A stretch of 64,000 nt of DNA, taken from assembly GCF_964059075.1 (NCBI RefSeq), contig NZ_OZ060377.1, positions 186,001 to 250,000 on the forward strand, in the 5' to 3' direction. A model generated the notes under the pieces. It saw only the letters and a list, made by a program, of their open reading frames with translations. It was not told where the DNA came from and ran no database searches. This DNA comes from Buchnera aphidicola (Pterocallis alni). Its GTDB lineage: Bacteria; Pseudomonadota; Gammaproteobacteria; Enterobacterales; Enterobacteriaceae. A program made the translations under genes and the position numbers. This document shows positions 52,901 through 63,103 of the stretch, in pieces (within the stretch, counting starts at the first letter, position 1; every line of letters starts with the position of its first letter).

Positions 52901-54193
52901 CTATATAAATTCTATACCATTCATATAATATTTACGTAATATATCAGGAATTTTAATTTTACCATTAGAACATTGATAATTTTCTAATATAGCAGCAAGA
53001 GTTCTTCCAATAGCTAAACCAGATCCATTAATTGTATGTAAAAAAAATTTTTTTTTAATATTTTTTTTGAAATATTTGGCCTTTATTCTTCTTGATTGAA
53101 AATCTGACATATTAGAACAAGAAGAAATTTCTCTATATTTATTTTCAGAAGGAAACCAAACTTCTAAATCATATGTTTTACAAGCAGCAAAACCGGTATC
53201 TCCAGAACACAACAATACTTTACGATATGGTAAATCTAATAATTGTAAAATTACTTCTGCGTGATGTGTTACTTGTTCTAGACTTTCCATAGCGTTTTCA
53301 ACAGTATTCATTTGTAATATTTCTACTTTATCAAATTGATGCATACGTACTAATCCACGATTATTAACTCCATAAGATAAACTTTCTGCCCGAAAACAAG
53401 GAGAGTATGCAGTTAACATCACAGGTAAATTATTTGAATTAATTATTTTATTACTAAATAAATTAGTTAAAGAAACTTCAGCGGTAGGTATTAAAATATA
53501 TTTATCAACTTTATGTTGATTAATGATAGTAGAAACATAAAATAATTCTTCTTTAAATTTAGGGAGTTGGCCTGTACCATACATACTTTTTTTATTTACT
53601 AAATATGGTATGTATGTTTCTATATATCCATGTTTTTTAGTATGTATATCTAACATAAATTGACCTAAAATTCTATGTAACCAAGCTAATTTATTATTCA
53701 TAAAGACAAAACCAGAACTTGATATTTTACTAGCAGTAATCCAATCCAAACCATTATTTTTATTACCTAAATCAACATGATCACAAATTTTAAAATGAAA
53801 TGTTTTCACTTTACCCCATATATTTATAATTTTATTATCATGAAAATCTTTTCCATGAGGTACAGTAATATCAATTATATTTGGTATGGATAATAAAAAT
53901 TTATTAATTTTTTTTTTTACTATATTTAATTTTTTATTATTCCAAATTAATAAATTCTTAATTTTAAAAATTTGTAATTTTAAATTGTTTAAAAAAAAAA
54001 TATTTTTTTTAATATATTTAAACTGCTTAGACAAGAAATTATATTTCGATCTTAAATTTTCAATATTTATTTGTCTTTTTTTTCTTTTATACTCCAAATT
54101 CTGAAAAATCTTTATATTTAAAACAAATCCTTTATTTCTTAAATTATCACATAATAAATCAGAATTATATTTTAATAAATTTGGATCAATCAT
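52901..54193 (-). CDS. serS: Seryl-tRNA synthetase
   Basis: Class II synthetase for tRNA-Ser. 430 aa as in E. coli. Begins MIDPNLLKYNSDLLCDNL; residues about 30-100 form the Lys/Asn-rich coiled-coil tRNA arm. Motif 2 is SPCFRAESLSYGVNNRGLVRMHQF in sections, with DKVEILQM following; motif 3 is NGSGLAIGRTLAAILENYQ. Upstream of serC, so serine synthesis and charging are adjacent. Confidence 0.98.
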   Translation of the reverse strand: MIDPNLLKYNSDLLCDNLRNKGFVLNIKIFQNLEYKRKKRQINIENLRSKYNFLSKQFKYIKKNIFFLNNLKLQIFKIKNLLIWNNKKLNIVKKKINKFLLSIPNIIDITVPHGKDFHDNKIINIWGKVKTFHFKICDHVDLGNKNNGLDWITASKISSSGFVFMNNKLAWLHRILGQFMLDIHTKKHGYIETYIPYLVNKKSMYGTGQLPKFKEELFYVSTIINQHKVDKYILIPTAEVSLTNLFSNKIINSNNLPVMLTAYSPCFRAESLSYGVNNRGLVRMHQFDKVEILQMNTVENAMESLEQVTHHAEVILQLLDLPYRKVLLCSGDTGFAACKTYDLEVWFPSENKYREISSCSNMSDFQSRRIKAKYFKKNIKKKFFLHTINGSGLAIGRTLAAILENYQCSNGKIKIPDILRKYYMNGIEFI

Positions 54194-54366
54194 AATATAT
54201 TAATAATTTTATGAATAAGTAAAATTATTATAATGCATACTAATAATAATGATACATTTATTAAATACAAGATATTTTTTTGTAAATACATTATAAAATA
54301 TATTTTACTAATATTAATATCTTCAATATATATAAATTATACATAAATTATTACGAGAAAATAAAT

Positions 54367-55332
54367 ATGGATAATATGAAAACAAATAACATCAAAAAAT
54401 TAATCATTATTGGTTCTGGACCAGCAGGATATACAGCATCTATATATGCTGCTAGAGCTAATCTAAAACCAATATTAATTACAGGATTACAAAAAGGAGG
54501 ACAATTAACTACAACAAATAACATTGAAAATTGGCCAGGTAGATTACAAAATACTAAAGGAATAGAATTAATGAATGATATGGAAAAGCATGCACTTAAA
54601 TTAAATACAAGAATTATACAAGAAGAAGTACTAAAAATAGATTTTTCAAAAAAAATATTACAAATTATCTTAGAAAAAAAAAAATATTTTAGTTATGCGG
54701 TGATTATTGCTACAGGATCTTCTCCCCGTTATTTAGGATTAAAAAACGAAAAAGAATTCCTTGGGCGAGGAATATCAACTTGTGCAACATGCGATGGTTT
54801 TTTTTATAAAAACAAAGAAGTGGCAATAGTAGGAGGTGGAAATACAGCAATAGAAGAAGCATTATATTTATCTAATATTGTTTCTGTAATACATTTGATA
54901 CACCGTAATACTTCCTTTAAAGCTGAAAAAATTTTAATGAATAGATTAATGCAACAAGTAAAAAAAAAAAAAGTTATATTATATACTAATTATATTGTTA
55001 ATAAAATTATAATAAAAAATCAAAAAATACAATCTATTCAAATTATTTCTGATTATTTAAGTAAAAAAAAAACAATTTGTATATCAGGATTATTTATTGC
55101 TATTGGAAGTATTCCCAATACACAAATTTTTGCAAAACATATAAAAACAAAATCTGGATATATAACAATACAAAAAAAATATAATAATATTACTACACAA
55201 ACCAATATACCTGGTGTTTTTGCAGCAGGAGATGTTGTAGATACAATTTATAAACAAGCCATTACAGCCGCGGCAAGTGGATGTAGAGCAGCTTTAGATG
55301 CAGAAAAATATTTAACTACATTAAATATATAA
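54367..55332 (+). CDS. trxB: Thioredoxin reductase
   Basis: NADPH-dependent flavoenzyme reducing thioredoxin. 321 aa, E. coli 321. FAD site IIGSGPAGYTASIYAARA, redox pair C139/C142 in STCATCDGFF, NADPH site VAIVGGGNTAIEEALYLS, and C-terminal FAAGDVVDTIYKQAITAAASGC. A run of 13 A (54960-54972) codes Lys in frame. infA follows at 25 bases. Confidence 0.98.
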   Translation: MDNMKTNNIKKLIIIGSGPAGYTASIYAARANLKPILITGLQKGGQLTTTNNIENWPGRLQNTKGIELMNDMEKHALKLNTRIIQEEVLKIDFSKKILQIILEKKKYFSYAVIIATGSSPRYLGLKNEKEFLGRGISTCATCDGFFYKNKEVAIVGGGNTAIEEALYLSNIVSVIHLIHRNTSFKAEKILMNRLMQQVKKKKVILYTNYIVNKIIIKNQKIQSIQIISDYLSKKKTICISGLFIAIGSIPNTQIFAKHIKTKSGYITIQKKYNNITTQTNIPGVFAAGDVVDTIYKQAITAAASGCRAALDAEKYLTTLNI

Positions 55333-55357
55333 ATCAAATTTATAACATGGAAAATAT

Positions 55358-55576
55358 ATGAATAAAACAAATTATATTGAAATGCAAGGTAGTATAATTG
55401 ATACATTGCCTAATACTACATTTAAAGTAAAATTAGATAATGGACATATTGTAACAGCATATATATCAGGTAAAATGAGAAAAAATTATATTAGAATACT
55501 TAATGGAGATAAAGTTACAGTACAAATTACTCCATATGACTTTACTAAAGGAAGAATTATATTTAGAAGTAGATAA
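55358..55576 (+). CDS. infA: Translation initiation factor IF-1
   Basis: 72 aa as in E. coli, an S1-like OB-fold that binds the 30S A site. [40 protein letters not shown] and the end [13 protein letters not shown] match almost residue by residue. GGAAAA lies before the ATG. Between trxB and aspS. Confidence 0.98.
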   Translation: MNKTNYIEMQGSIIDTLPNTTFKVKLDNGHIVTAYISGKMRKNYIRILNGDKVTVQITPYDFTKGRIIFRSR

Positions 55577-55610
55577 ATGATAAATATATTTATTATATAG
55601 GTTTAAATAT

Positions 55611-57305
55611 ATGCGTACAAAATATTGTGGGGACATTATATCTAGTGATATAGGAAAAATAGTTAAATTATGTGGATGGGTACATAATATTAGAAAATTT
55701 AAACATTTTATTTTTGTAGATATACGAGATACTATAGGTATAGTACAAGTTCTTTTTAATAATACAAATAGTGAAATATTTGAAAAAGCTTTAACATTAA
55801 CACAAGAATCATGCATACAAATTATTGGAATTGTTCAAAAAAAAAAAAAAAAAAATGAAAAAATTAAAACTGGAAATTATGAAATTAATGCTCAAAAAAT
55901 AAAAATATTTAATTATTCAAGTAAATTACCTTTAGAAATTCACAAAAATAACGATGATGTAATAAGATTAAAATACCGTTATTTAGATTTAAGAAATCAT
56001 TATATGTTACAAAATTTAAAAATACGAAATAAAATTGTATATATTATTACACAATTTATGCAGAAAAATAATTTTATCAATATTGAAACTCCAATGTTAA
56101 CTAAATCTACCCCAGAAGGTGCAAAAGATTATTTAATACCCAGTAATATACATATTGGGAAATATTATGCATTACCACAGTCTCCACAATTATTTAAACA
56201 ATTATTAATGATATCTGGTATCGAGAAATATTATCAAATTGTAAAATGTTTTAGAAATGAAGATTTAAGATCTGATAGGCAACCAGAGTTTACACAAATT
56301 GATATTGAAGCATCATTTATAAAAAAAAAAAAAATGATGAATATCATAGAAAATATGATAAAAATTTTATGGAAAGAAATAATTAATTACCAATTAAACA
56401 CATTTCCAACGCTTACTTTCCAAAAATCAATAGAAAAATATGGAACCGATAAACCTGATTTACGTATTCCTACAAAAATAATAAATATAGATCATTTAAA
56501 ATGGAAAAGTAATATTATTGATTATAATAATAACATAAAAACAAAATCATTAATTATTAAAAAAGGCATTTTTACACAAAATAAAAAAAAAATAAATAAA
56601 TATACCACGATAATAAAAAAAAGTAAAAACATTTTCTTTACTTATATATATGTTAAAAATTTAAATACAAAAAAAAATGGTATTATCAGTTCAAATATAA
56701 ACTTTACAATACATGATATTAATACAATAATCAAAACAACAAAAGCGTACAATGGAGATATTATATTAATTATTCACGGAAAACAAGATATAGTAAATAA
56801 AATACTTAGTTATTTAAGAATAAAAACTTACAATATTCAAAAATATCAACATCTTTGGAAACCAGTATGGATTATAGATTTCCCTCTTTTTACAAAAAAT
56901 GAATATAATCAATTTACATCTACACATCACCCCTTTACAGCACCAAAATCTTCTAGTATAGAAATATTACAATCTCATCCAGAATTAGCTATATCAAAAG
57001 CTTATGATTTAGTAATCAACGGTTATGAAATAGGTGGAGGATCAGTGCGTATACATAAAAAAAAAATACAGAAAAAAATATTTAAAATATTAGGTATAAA
57101 GAAAAATAATTATCAACATACATTTGATTTTTTTATTAACGCATTAAAATATGGAACACCTCCGCATCTAGGAATTGCATTAGGTTTAGATAGAATTACC
57201 ATGTTATTAACCAATACAAAAAATATTAAAGATGTTATTGCTTTTCCTAAAACTAATTCTGCAGTTTGTATTATGACAGGAGCACCTTCCAAAAATATTT
57301 ATTAA
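55611..57305 (+). CDS. aspS: Aspartyl-tRNA synthetase
   Basis: Class II synthetase for tRNA-Asp. 564 aa, E. coli 590; the middle GAD insertion domain is shortened and Lys-rich. N-terminal anticodon OB domain: LCGWVHNIRKFKHFIFVDIRD in E. coli-like order. Motif 2 is CFRNEDLRSDRQPEFTQID; the flipping-loop STPEGAKDYLIPS is conserved; motif 3 is GLALGLDRITMLL. In-frame runs of 19 A (55837-55855) and 14 A (56321-56334) encode Lys. The C-terminus is followed by 1.6 kb without genes. Confidence 0.97.
   Translation: MRTKYCGDIISSDIGKIVKLCGWVHNIRKFKHFIFVDIRDTIGIVQVLFNNTNSEIFEKALTLTQESCIQIIGIVQKKKKKNEKIKTGNYEINAQKIKIFNYSSKLPLEIHKNNDDVIRLKYRYLDLRNHYMLQNLKIRNKIVYIITQFMQKNNFINIETPMLTKSTPEGAKDYLIPSNIHIGKYYALPQSPQLFKQLLMISGIEKYYQIVKCFRNEDLRSDRQPEFTQIDIEASFIKKKKMMNIIENMIKILWKEIINYQLNTFPTLTFQKSIEKYGTDKPDLRIPTKIINIDHLKWKSNIIDYNNNIKTKSLIIKKGIFTQNKKKINKYTTIIKKSKNIFFTYIYVKNLNTKKNGIISSNINFTIHDINTIIKTTKAYNGDIILIIHGKQDIVNKILSYLRIKTYNIQKYQHLWKPVWIIDFPLFTKNEYNQFTSTHHPFTAPKSSSIEILQSHPELAISKAYDLVINGYEIGGGSVRIHKKKIQKKIFKILGIKKNNYQHTFDFFINALKYGTPPHLGIALGLDRITMLLTNTKNIKDVIAFPKTNSAVCIMTGAPSKNIY
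55837..55855 (+). repeat. Run of 19 adenines inside aspS
   Basis: Located in the anticodon-binding domain near residue 80. In frame (Gln, five Lys, Asn). Slippage here would truncate an essential synthetase in part of its transcripts. Confidence 0.95.
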
Positions 57306-58907
57306 TAAAAAATATATTTATCTTAACTGAAAAATAGGATTTTATATTATAAATAAATATTTTATATTCTTAAACTAAACAAATATACTATATGACATGA
57401 AAATAATAGTAATAATAATACAAAAAATCAGAATAAGATAATACTGATAATTATAATAATATTAATTATAATAGATCAAATTACTATTTGTATTTAATAA
57501 AAAAATTTTTGTGAAATAATAAAAATAATTAATAAAACAGTAATTCATAATAATCTCATTCACTTAATTTAAATACCAATGAATAAAACTATCATAATTA
57601 TTAAAAATAATTTTATTTTTAAAATATTCATAAGATAAATATAAGATAATTATGTATGCATAATCACTAATTTTATTCATTCCAAACAACATATCATAAT
57701 ACTTATAATAACTATAGTTATAAAAAAAAATAATCATTAAATCAATTTAATAGATTCTTAATAAATATCCTAATAAATATTGTATTAAATTAACTCTATT
57801 ATTTTTTGGTTAAAGAAAAAAATAATTATTCCAGGATATCAATAACTGTACGTAATTTTTATTAACAAAGGTATCAAAAAAATGTCAAAACATTAAATAT
57901 CAACACTGATAATTACTATAATAAATAATTAAAATAATACTACATCAAATAAATTAAAATATAATAGTAAAAATAATATAATCCTAAATAAAAAACATGA
58001 GATAACATATTACAAAAAACATATTTCTGTAAAATATAAAATAACTTCATAGCAAAAAAATATAAAAATAGTCACATTTCTGCTATTAAGTATAAAAAAA
58101 TTTTTTATATATTGTACATATCACCGTATAAATAGCAATATTAATTTTATTTAAAAAGATAACTATGTAATATAAAACTGATTCTTTTAATTACGTACAA
58201 CCTAAAATAGAAATCAATTTAAAATTTTTAAAAATAAATTAAGGTCATACAAAAAATAAATGTATTTAAACATATGAATTCATTAGTTATAACTATACAA
58301 AAATTTAAATCATACAATACTATATTAATCAAACTAAAAATACATTTTTTATTCTATTCATTAATTCATAAAATATCATTTTACCAAATATATTAACACT
58401 TTTTTTTGGTTCAAATTAAATTAATAATTATAAATAATTTAACAAAATTTTAGTTAATAATATTTTTTGTACAATTTTTTTTAGATAAAATCTGTAATGA
58501 AAAATATTTTAAATATTTTTATTTTACTAATTTTAATATCTGAAAAATATTCACTATTTTAAATACATAAAATAATTATATACATCTGTCTATAAAAATA
58601 GAAAATACACAATAAAATTTCATTTTTATGAAAAATATTTTTTTTAAAAATGATTTTTTTTTAATACTATACCTTTATTAAATTTTAATAAACCCAATGA
58701 TACATACTAAAATAGATTCACCAAAACTGCTAGATCTAATTATAATAGTAATATGATTGGGTATTAAAAGTAGTACTATATTTAATAATACATTTTGGTT
58801 ATAAAAATTACTATATACCTTTTTAAATTCAATAAATAAATTCATAATATTTTATAAATAGAATGAAAATTATGTCATATGTTATAATAAAAGTTACATT
58901 TATATTA
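57306..58907. other. 1.6-kb gene-free block between aspS and pykA
   Basis: No frame stays open beyond about 60 codons and no tRNA, rRNA or family motif is readable on either strand. In E. coli lpxM, mepM and znuACB lie beside pykA, so decayed copies of such genes may have filled this space. One imperfect inverted repeat is seen: CCCAATGATA near 58693 against TATGATTGGG near 58752 (one mismatch). Best read as eroded pseudogene DNA, not proven. Confidence 0.7.
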
Positions 58908-60365
58908 TTATATCACCCTTATAATTCTGGTAATATTTGTTTGCCCTACTTGACCCATAATATCTCCATGCGTTACAACAACTATATCACCATGTGTAAT
59001 AAAATTTTTTTTTAATAATAATACAATAGCATCATGTGTAGCTTCTAATCCACCATTTACAGTATTAAAATAAACCGGTGTTACACCTCTATATAAAGAA
59101 ACAGCATTTAATGTATTTTTATGTTTAGATAAAGCAAATATTGGTAATCCAGAATTAATACGAGACATAAATAATACACTTTGCCCTGATTCTGTCATAG
59201 ATATTATTGCTCGTACTCCAAATAAATGATTAGCAGCATACATAGCCGACATCGTGCTTACTTCTTCAATATCATAAAATTTCCAATTCATACGATGTTT
59301 AGAAGTATGCATACTAGATATTTTTTCTGCTCCCCTACATATTCTAGACATAAATTGTACAGTTTCAGCAGGATATTTACCAGAAGCTGTTTCAGAAGAT
59401 AACATAACAGCATCAGTTCCGTCTAATACAGCATTAGCAACATCCATTACTTCTGCTCTAGTAGGCATGGGGTTATTTACCATCGATTCCATCATTTGAG
59501 TAGCTGTAATAACAATACGATTTAATCTATTAGAATATTTAATTAATTTCTTTTGTGCCCAAATTAATTTAGAATCACCTATTTCAACCCCTAAATCTCC
59601 CCTAGCTACCATCACTACATCCGATGCTAAAATCATACTTTTCATTACTTCAGAACTAGCTACAACCTCAGCTCTTTCCATCTTAGTAACTATTTTTGCT
59701 CTACTACCTGATTTTTGTAATAACTTACGTACTAACATTAAATCTTGAGGTCGTCTTGGAAAAGATACTGCTAAATAATCAATTCCGATATTTGCTGCAA
59801 TAATAATATCTTGTCTATCTTTTTCAGTAATAGATGGGGCAGATAAACCACCACCGAGTTTATTAATTCCTTTATTGTTAGATAAAGGTCCTCCAATAAT
59901 AACTTTAGTAAAAATTTTTTTATTAAATATTTTAAAAATCTTTAATTGTATTTTACCATCATCTAATAATAAAACATCATTTACTTGTAAATCTGTTAAT
60001 AAATTCTTATAGTTAATACTTACGGAGATTTCAGTACCCCCTCGCGAAGATAAATCGTAATCTAATATAAATGTATTACCTATATTCAGATAAACAAAAT
60101 TTTTTTTAAAACCTCCAATCCTAATTTTTGGTCCTTGCAAATCACCTAATAGTGCGATATTTATTCCTAAATGATTAATAATTCTATATGTATTATAGAC
60201 TCTATTTTCATGATCTTCTCTTGTACCATGTGAAAAGTTTAAACGTAATATATTTGCTCCAGATAAAATAATTTTTTCTAAATTATCTCCTTTATCTGTT
60301 TCTGGGCCTAAAGTAACAACTATTTTAGTTCTTCTTATTTTTTTTATTATCATATTTATCACCAT
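58908..60365 (-). CDS. pykA: Pyruvate kinase II
   Basis: Makes pyruvate and ATP from PEP. 485 aa from Met 60365 or 481 from Met 60353; E. coli PykA is 480 and starts MSRRLRRTKIV, so the second Met ([12 protein letters not shown], with GGTGAT upstream) fits slightly better. [58 protein letters not shown] and [20 protein letters not shown] are conserved. [12 protein letters not shown] and the eight-base-pair-rich middle resemble PykA rather than PykF. Beside zwf as in E. coli. Confidence 0.97.
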   Translation of the reverse strand: MVINMIIKKIRRTKIVVTLGPETDKGDNLEKIILSGANILRLNFSHGTREDHENRVYNTYRIINHLGINIALLGDLQGPKIRIGGFKKNFVYLNIGNTFILDYDLSSRGGTEISVSINYKNLLTDLQVNDVLLLDDGKIQLKIFKIFNKKIFTKVIIGGPLSNNKGINKLGGGLSAPSITEKDRQDIIIAANIGIDYLAVSFPRRPQDLMLVRKLLQKSGSRAKIVTKMERAEVVASSEVMKSMILASDVVMVARGDLGVEIGDSKLIWAQKKLIKYSNRLNRIVITATQMMESMVNNPMPTRAEVMDVANAVLDGTDAVMLSSETASGKYPAETVQFMSRICRGAEKISSMHTSKHRMNWKFYDIEEVSTMSAMYAANHLFGVRAIISMTESGQSVLFMSRINSGLPIFALSKHKNTLNAVSLYRGVTPVYFNTVNGGLEATHDAIVLLLKKNFITHGDIVVVTHGDIMGQVGQTNITRIIRVI

Positions 60366-60585
60366 TATATTATTTAAGTTAAAGATAATACATTATTACA
60401 GTAAAGAGTAATAATATTTTAATTCATTATATAAAATATTTCATAAAAAAATAAATTTACTTATACTTATTATAAAATTTACATATATAGTGTAAAATAA
60501 TTAATATTTTATTATAAATAAATTTATTTTTTATTATATATCATAATATAATATATTTTAAAAAATAAATATTAATGAGGACAAT

Positions 60586-62052
60586 GTGAAAAAAAATTTT
60601 ATTCATCCATACAATATCATTATTTTCGGAGCAAAAGGAGATTTAGCTTGTAGAAAATTAATACCAGCTTTATTTCAATTAGAAAAAAAAAATTTTTTAC
60701 ATAAAAATACAAAAATTATTGGAGTAGGAAGAGCTATATGGAATTACTACGAATATGTCAATATCATCTTCAATACATTAAAAAATTTTTATAAAAAACC
60801 AATTAGAAAAGATATTTGGAATATATTTAAATATAGATTATCTTTTTGTAATTTAGATGTTTGTAATACAAATCAATTTTTTATATTAAAAAAAATGTTA
60901 TATCATGAATTAAATGACAACATTTATTATTTTGCTATACCCCCTAATACTTTTGCAAATATTTGTAAAGGTTTAGGTAAAATTAATTTAAATACTATAC
61001 CAAATAAAATTATTGTAGAAAAACCCATAGGTACATCATTACAATCTTCAAAATTAATTAATAATCAATTAAAAAAATATTTTCAAGAAGAACAAATATT
61101 TAGAATAGATCATTATCTAGGAAAAGAAACAATATTAAATTTATTAACATTAAGATTTTCTAATTTTTTATTTTATAATAATTGGGATCATACTACTATC
61201 GATCATGTACAAATTATAATTTCTGAAACAATAGGAATAGAAGGAAGATGGGGTTATTTTGATCAAATAGGACAAATGAGAGATATGGTACAAAATCATT
61301 TATTACAAATATTAAGTATTATTGCTATGGATCCCCCAAAAAAAATAGATTTTCATCATATTAAAAAAGAAAAAATTAAAGTATTACAATCATTAAGAAA
61401 AATTGATATACATAATATTCATACCAATACAGTAAAAGGGCAATACGCAGAAGGAGTAATAAATGGTAAAACCGTTCCATCATATATCAAAGAAATAGGG
61501 TCTAAAAAATATAGTAATACCGAAACATTTGTATCAATAAAAGCATATATTGATAATGAAAGATGGAATAACGTACCATTTTATTTAAAAACTGGGAAAC
61601 GATTATATGATAAAAAATCCGAAATTATTATATACTTTAAAAAAGTACCAACAAAATTATTTGATAATATAAAATACAATCATTATAGCAATAAATTGAA
61701 AGTAAAATTACAACCGAATGAAGGTATAGAAATTGAATTCTTAAATAAAGTACCTGATATTAATTCAACATTTAAATCTAAACCAACAATATTACAATTT
61801 AATTATAAAAATTCTTTTAAAAAAAATATATCTGAAGCGTACGAAAGACTATTATTAGAAAGTATGAAAAATAACCAATCACTATTTGTTTCACAAAATG
61901 AAATTGAAGTTTCATGGAAATGGATTGATTCAATTATACAAGCTTGGGATAAAAATAATATGAAACCAGAACTATATAATGCAGGAACATGGGGTCCAGA
62001 ATCCTGTATACAAATGATAGAAAAAAATAAACATCACTGGGATCATCATTAA
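60586..62052 (+). CDS. zwf: Glucose-6-phosphate 1-dehydrogenase
   Basis: NADP-dependent entry to the pentose phosphate path. 488 aa, E. coli 491. Start is GTG at 60586, set by GAGGA at 60577-60581; the ATG at 60584 is out of frame. NADP-binding IIFGAKGDLACRKLIPALFQL, active-site RIDHYLGKETILNLLTLRF, and VPFYLKTGKRL are conserved. Its lactone product is handled by Pgl (34953-35954). Divergent from pykA. Confidence 0.98.
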   Translation: MKKNFIHPYNIIIFGAKGDLACRKLIPALFQLEKKNFLHKNTKIIGVGRAIWNYYEYVNIIFNTLKNFYKKPIRKDIWNIFKYRLSFCNLDVCNTNQFFILKKMLYHELNDNIYYFAIPPNTFANICKGLGKINLNTIPNKIIVEKPIGTSLQSSKLINNQLKKYFQEEQIFRIDHYLGKETILNLLTLRFSNFLFYNNWDHTTIDHVQIIISETIGIEGRWGYFDQIGQMRDMVQNHLLQILSIIAMDPPKKIDFHHIKKEKIKVLQSLRKIDIHNIHTNTVKGQYAEGVINGKTVPSYIKEIGSKKYSNTETFVSIKAYIDNERWNNVPFYLKTGKRLYDKKSEIIIYFKKVPTKLFDNIKYNHYSNKLKVKLQPNEGIEIEFLNKVPDINSTFKSKPTILQFNYKNSFKKNISEAYERLLLESMKNNQSLFVSQNEIEVSWKWIDSIIQAWDKNNMKPELYNAGTWGPESCIQMIEKNKHHWDHH

Positions 62053-62146
62053 AATCATACAACTCAATATAATAATATTATTAGTATACATGGTTATATA
62101 ATAATTCTATATATAATTTATTAAATATTATCACAGGAAATAATAT

Positions 62147-63025
62147 ATGATACGTATCATACTATTTTTATTAACAAATTTATCTGTTGTATGCATGTTT
62201 GGAATAATATTATTTATAACAGGTATTAAAGCACACAGTATTAAATCACTAATGATTCTTGCTGGAATTGTAGGATTCAGTGGATCAATAACATCTTTAT
62301 TATTATCAAAATGGGCTGCAATTAGATCTACAAACGCAAAAATTATTAACTACCCAAGAAATAATTTAGAAAAATGGATTATGCAATCAGTAAAATTCCA
62401 ATCACAACAATTAGGTATTCAAATTCCCACCGTTGCTATATATCCAGCAAATACCGTCAATGCTTTTGCCACAGGATATAGCAAAAATAATGCATTGGTT
62501 GGTTTATCTACAAGTTTATTAAGAAATATGAATAAAAGAAATATTCAAGCAGTTATTGCTCATGAATTAAGTCATATTGTTAATGGAGACATGGTTACTT
62601 TAACTTTAATACAAGGAGTAATAAATACATTTGTTTTTTTTATCTCTAGTATGATTGCTAAATTAGTCATACACATATTAATAGGACATAAAAGATTTGA
62701 TTTTTTAAAATCATACCATGTTCTAATACATTATACAATATCCATGACATTACAAACTATATTTGGAATGCTAGCAAGCGTAATTGTTCTAACATTTTCT
62801 AGATATCGTGAATTCAAAGCTGATGCAGATGCAGCAAAAAGAATAGGATGGCATAATATGATTAATTTATTAGAAAATTTTAGACACTTAACCGAACCTA
62901 AAGCAAAAAATAATATGACAGCATACTGTATTCGAGGAACAACACAATCATTTATGAATTTATTTGATTCACACCCTCCATTAAAAGATAGAATAGAAGC
63001 ATTACTTAAACAATCGTATAAATAA
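62147..63025 (+). CDS. htpX: Membrane zinc protease HtpX
   Basis: Inner-membrane metalloprotease of the M48 family that helps remove misfolded membrane proteins. 292 aa, E. coli 293. Two N-terminal membrane segments (residues 3-25, 35-55), zinc motif H139-E140-LS-H143 in VIAHELSHIVNGDM, two more membrane segments, and the third ligand region SRYREFKADADAA. C-terminal FDSHPPLKDRIEAL is typical. ATG after AGGAAA. Confidence 0.97.
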   Translation: MIRIILFLLTNLSVVCMFGIILFITGIKAHSIKSLMILAGIVGFSGSITSLLLSKWAAIRSTNAKIINYPRNNLEKWIMQSVKFQSQQLGIQIPTVAIYPANTVNAFATGYSKNNALVGLSTSLLRNMNKRNIQAVIAHELSHIVNGDMVTLTLIQGVINTFVFFISSMIAKLVIHILIGHKRFDFLKSYHVLIHYTISMTLQTIFGMLASVIVLTFSRYREFKADADAAKRIGWHNMINLLENFRHLTEPKAKNNMTAYCIRGTTQSFMNLFDSHPPLKDRIEALLKQSYK

Positions 63026-63103
63026 AACATGCTTAATACATAATATTTATTATATGCTTGATATAAAAATTCTATTATTTTATTATTTTATATGGAGTTA
63101 TAA

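Noticed and set aside
57306..58907. tRNA or other structured RNA in the long spacer
   Set aside because: No GC-rich cloverleaf or conserved RNA motif is visible; known RNA genes in this genome stand out strongly by GC.
62731..63030. Minus-strand ORF over htpX
   Set aside because: Shadow of the conserved htpX coding strand.
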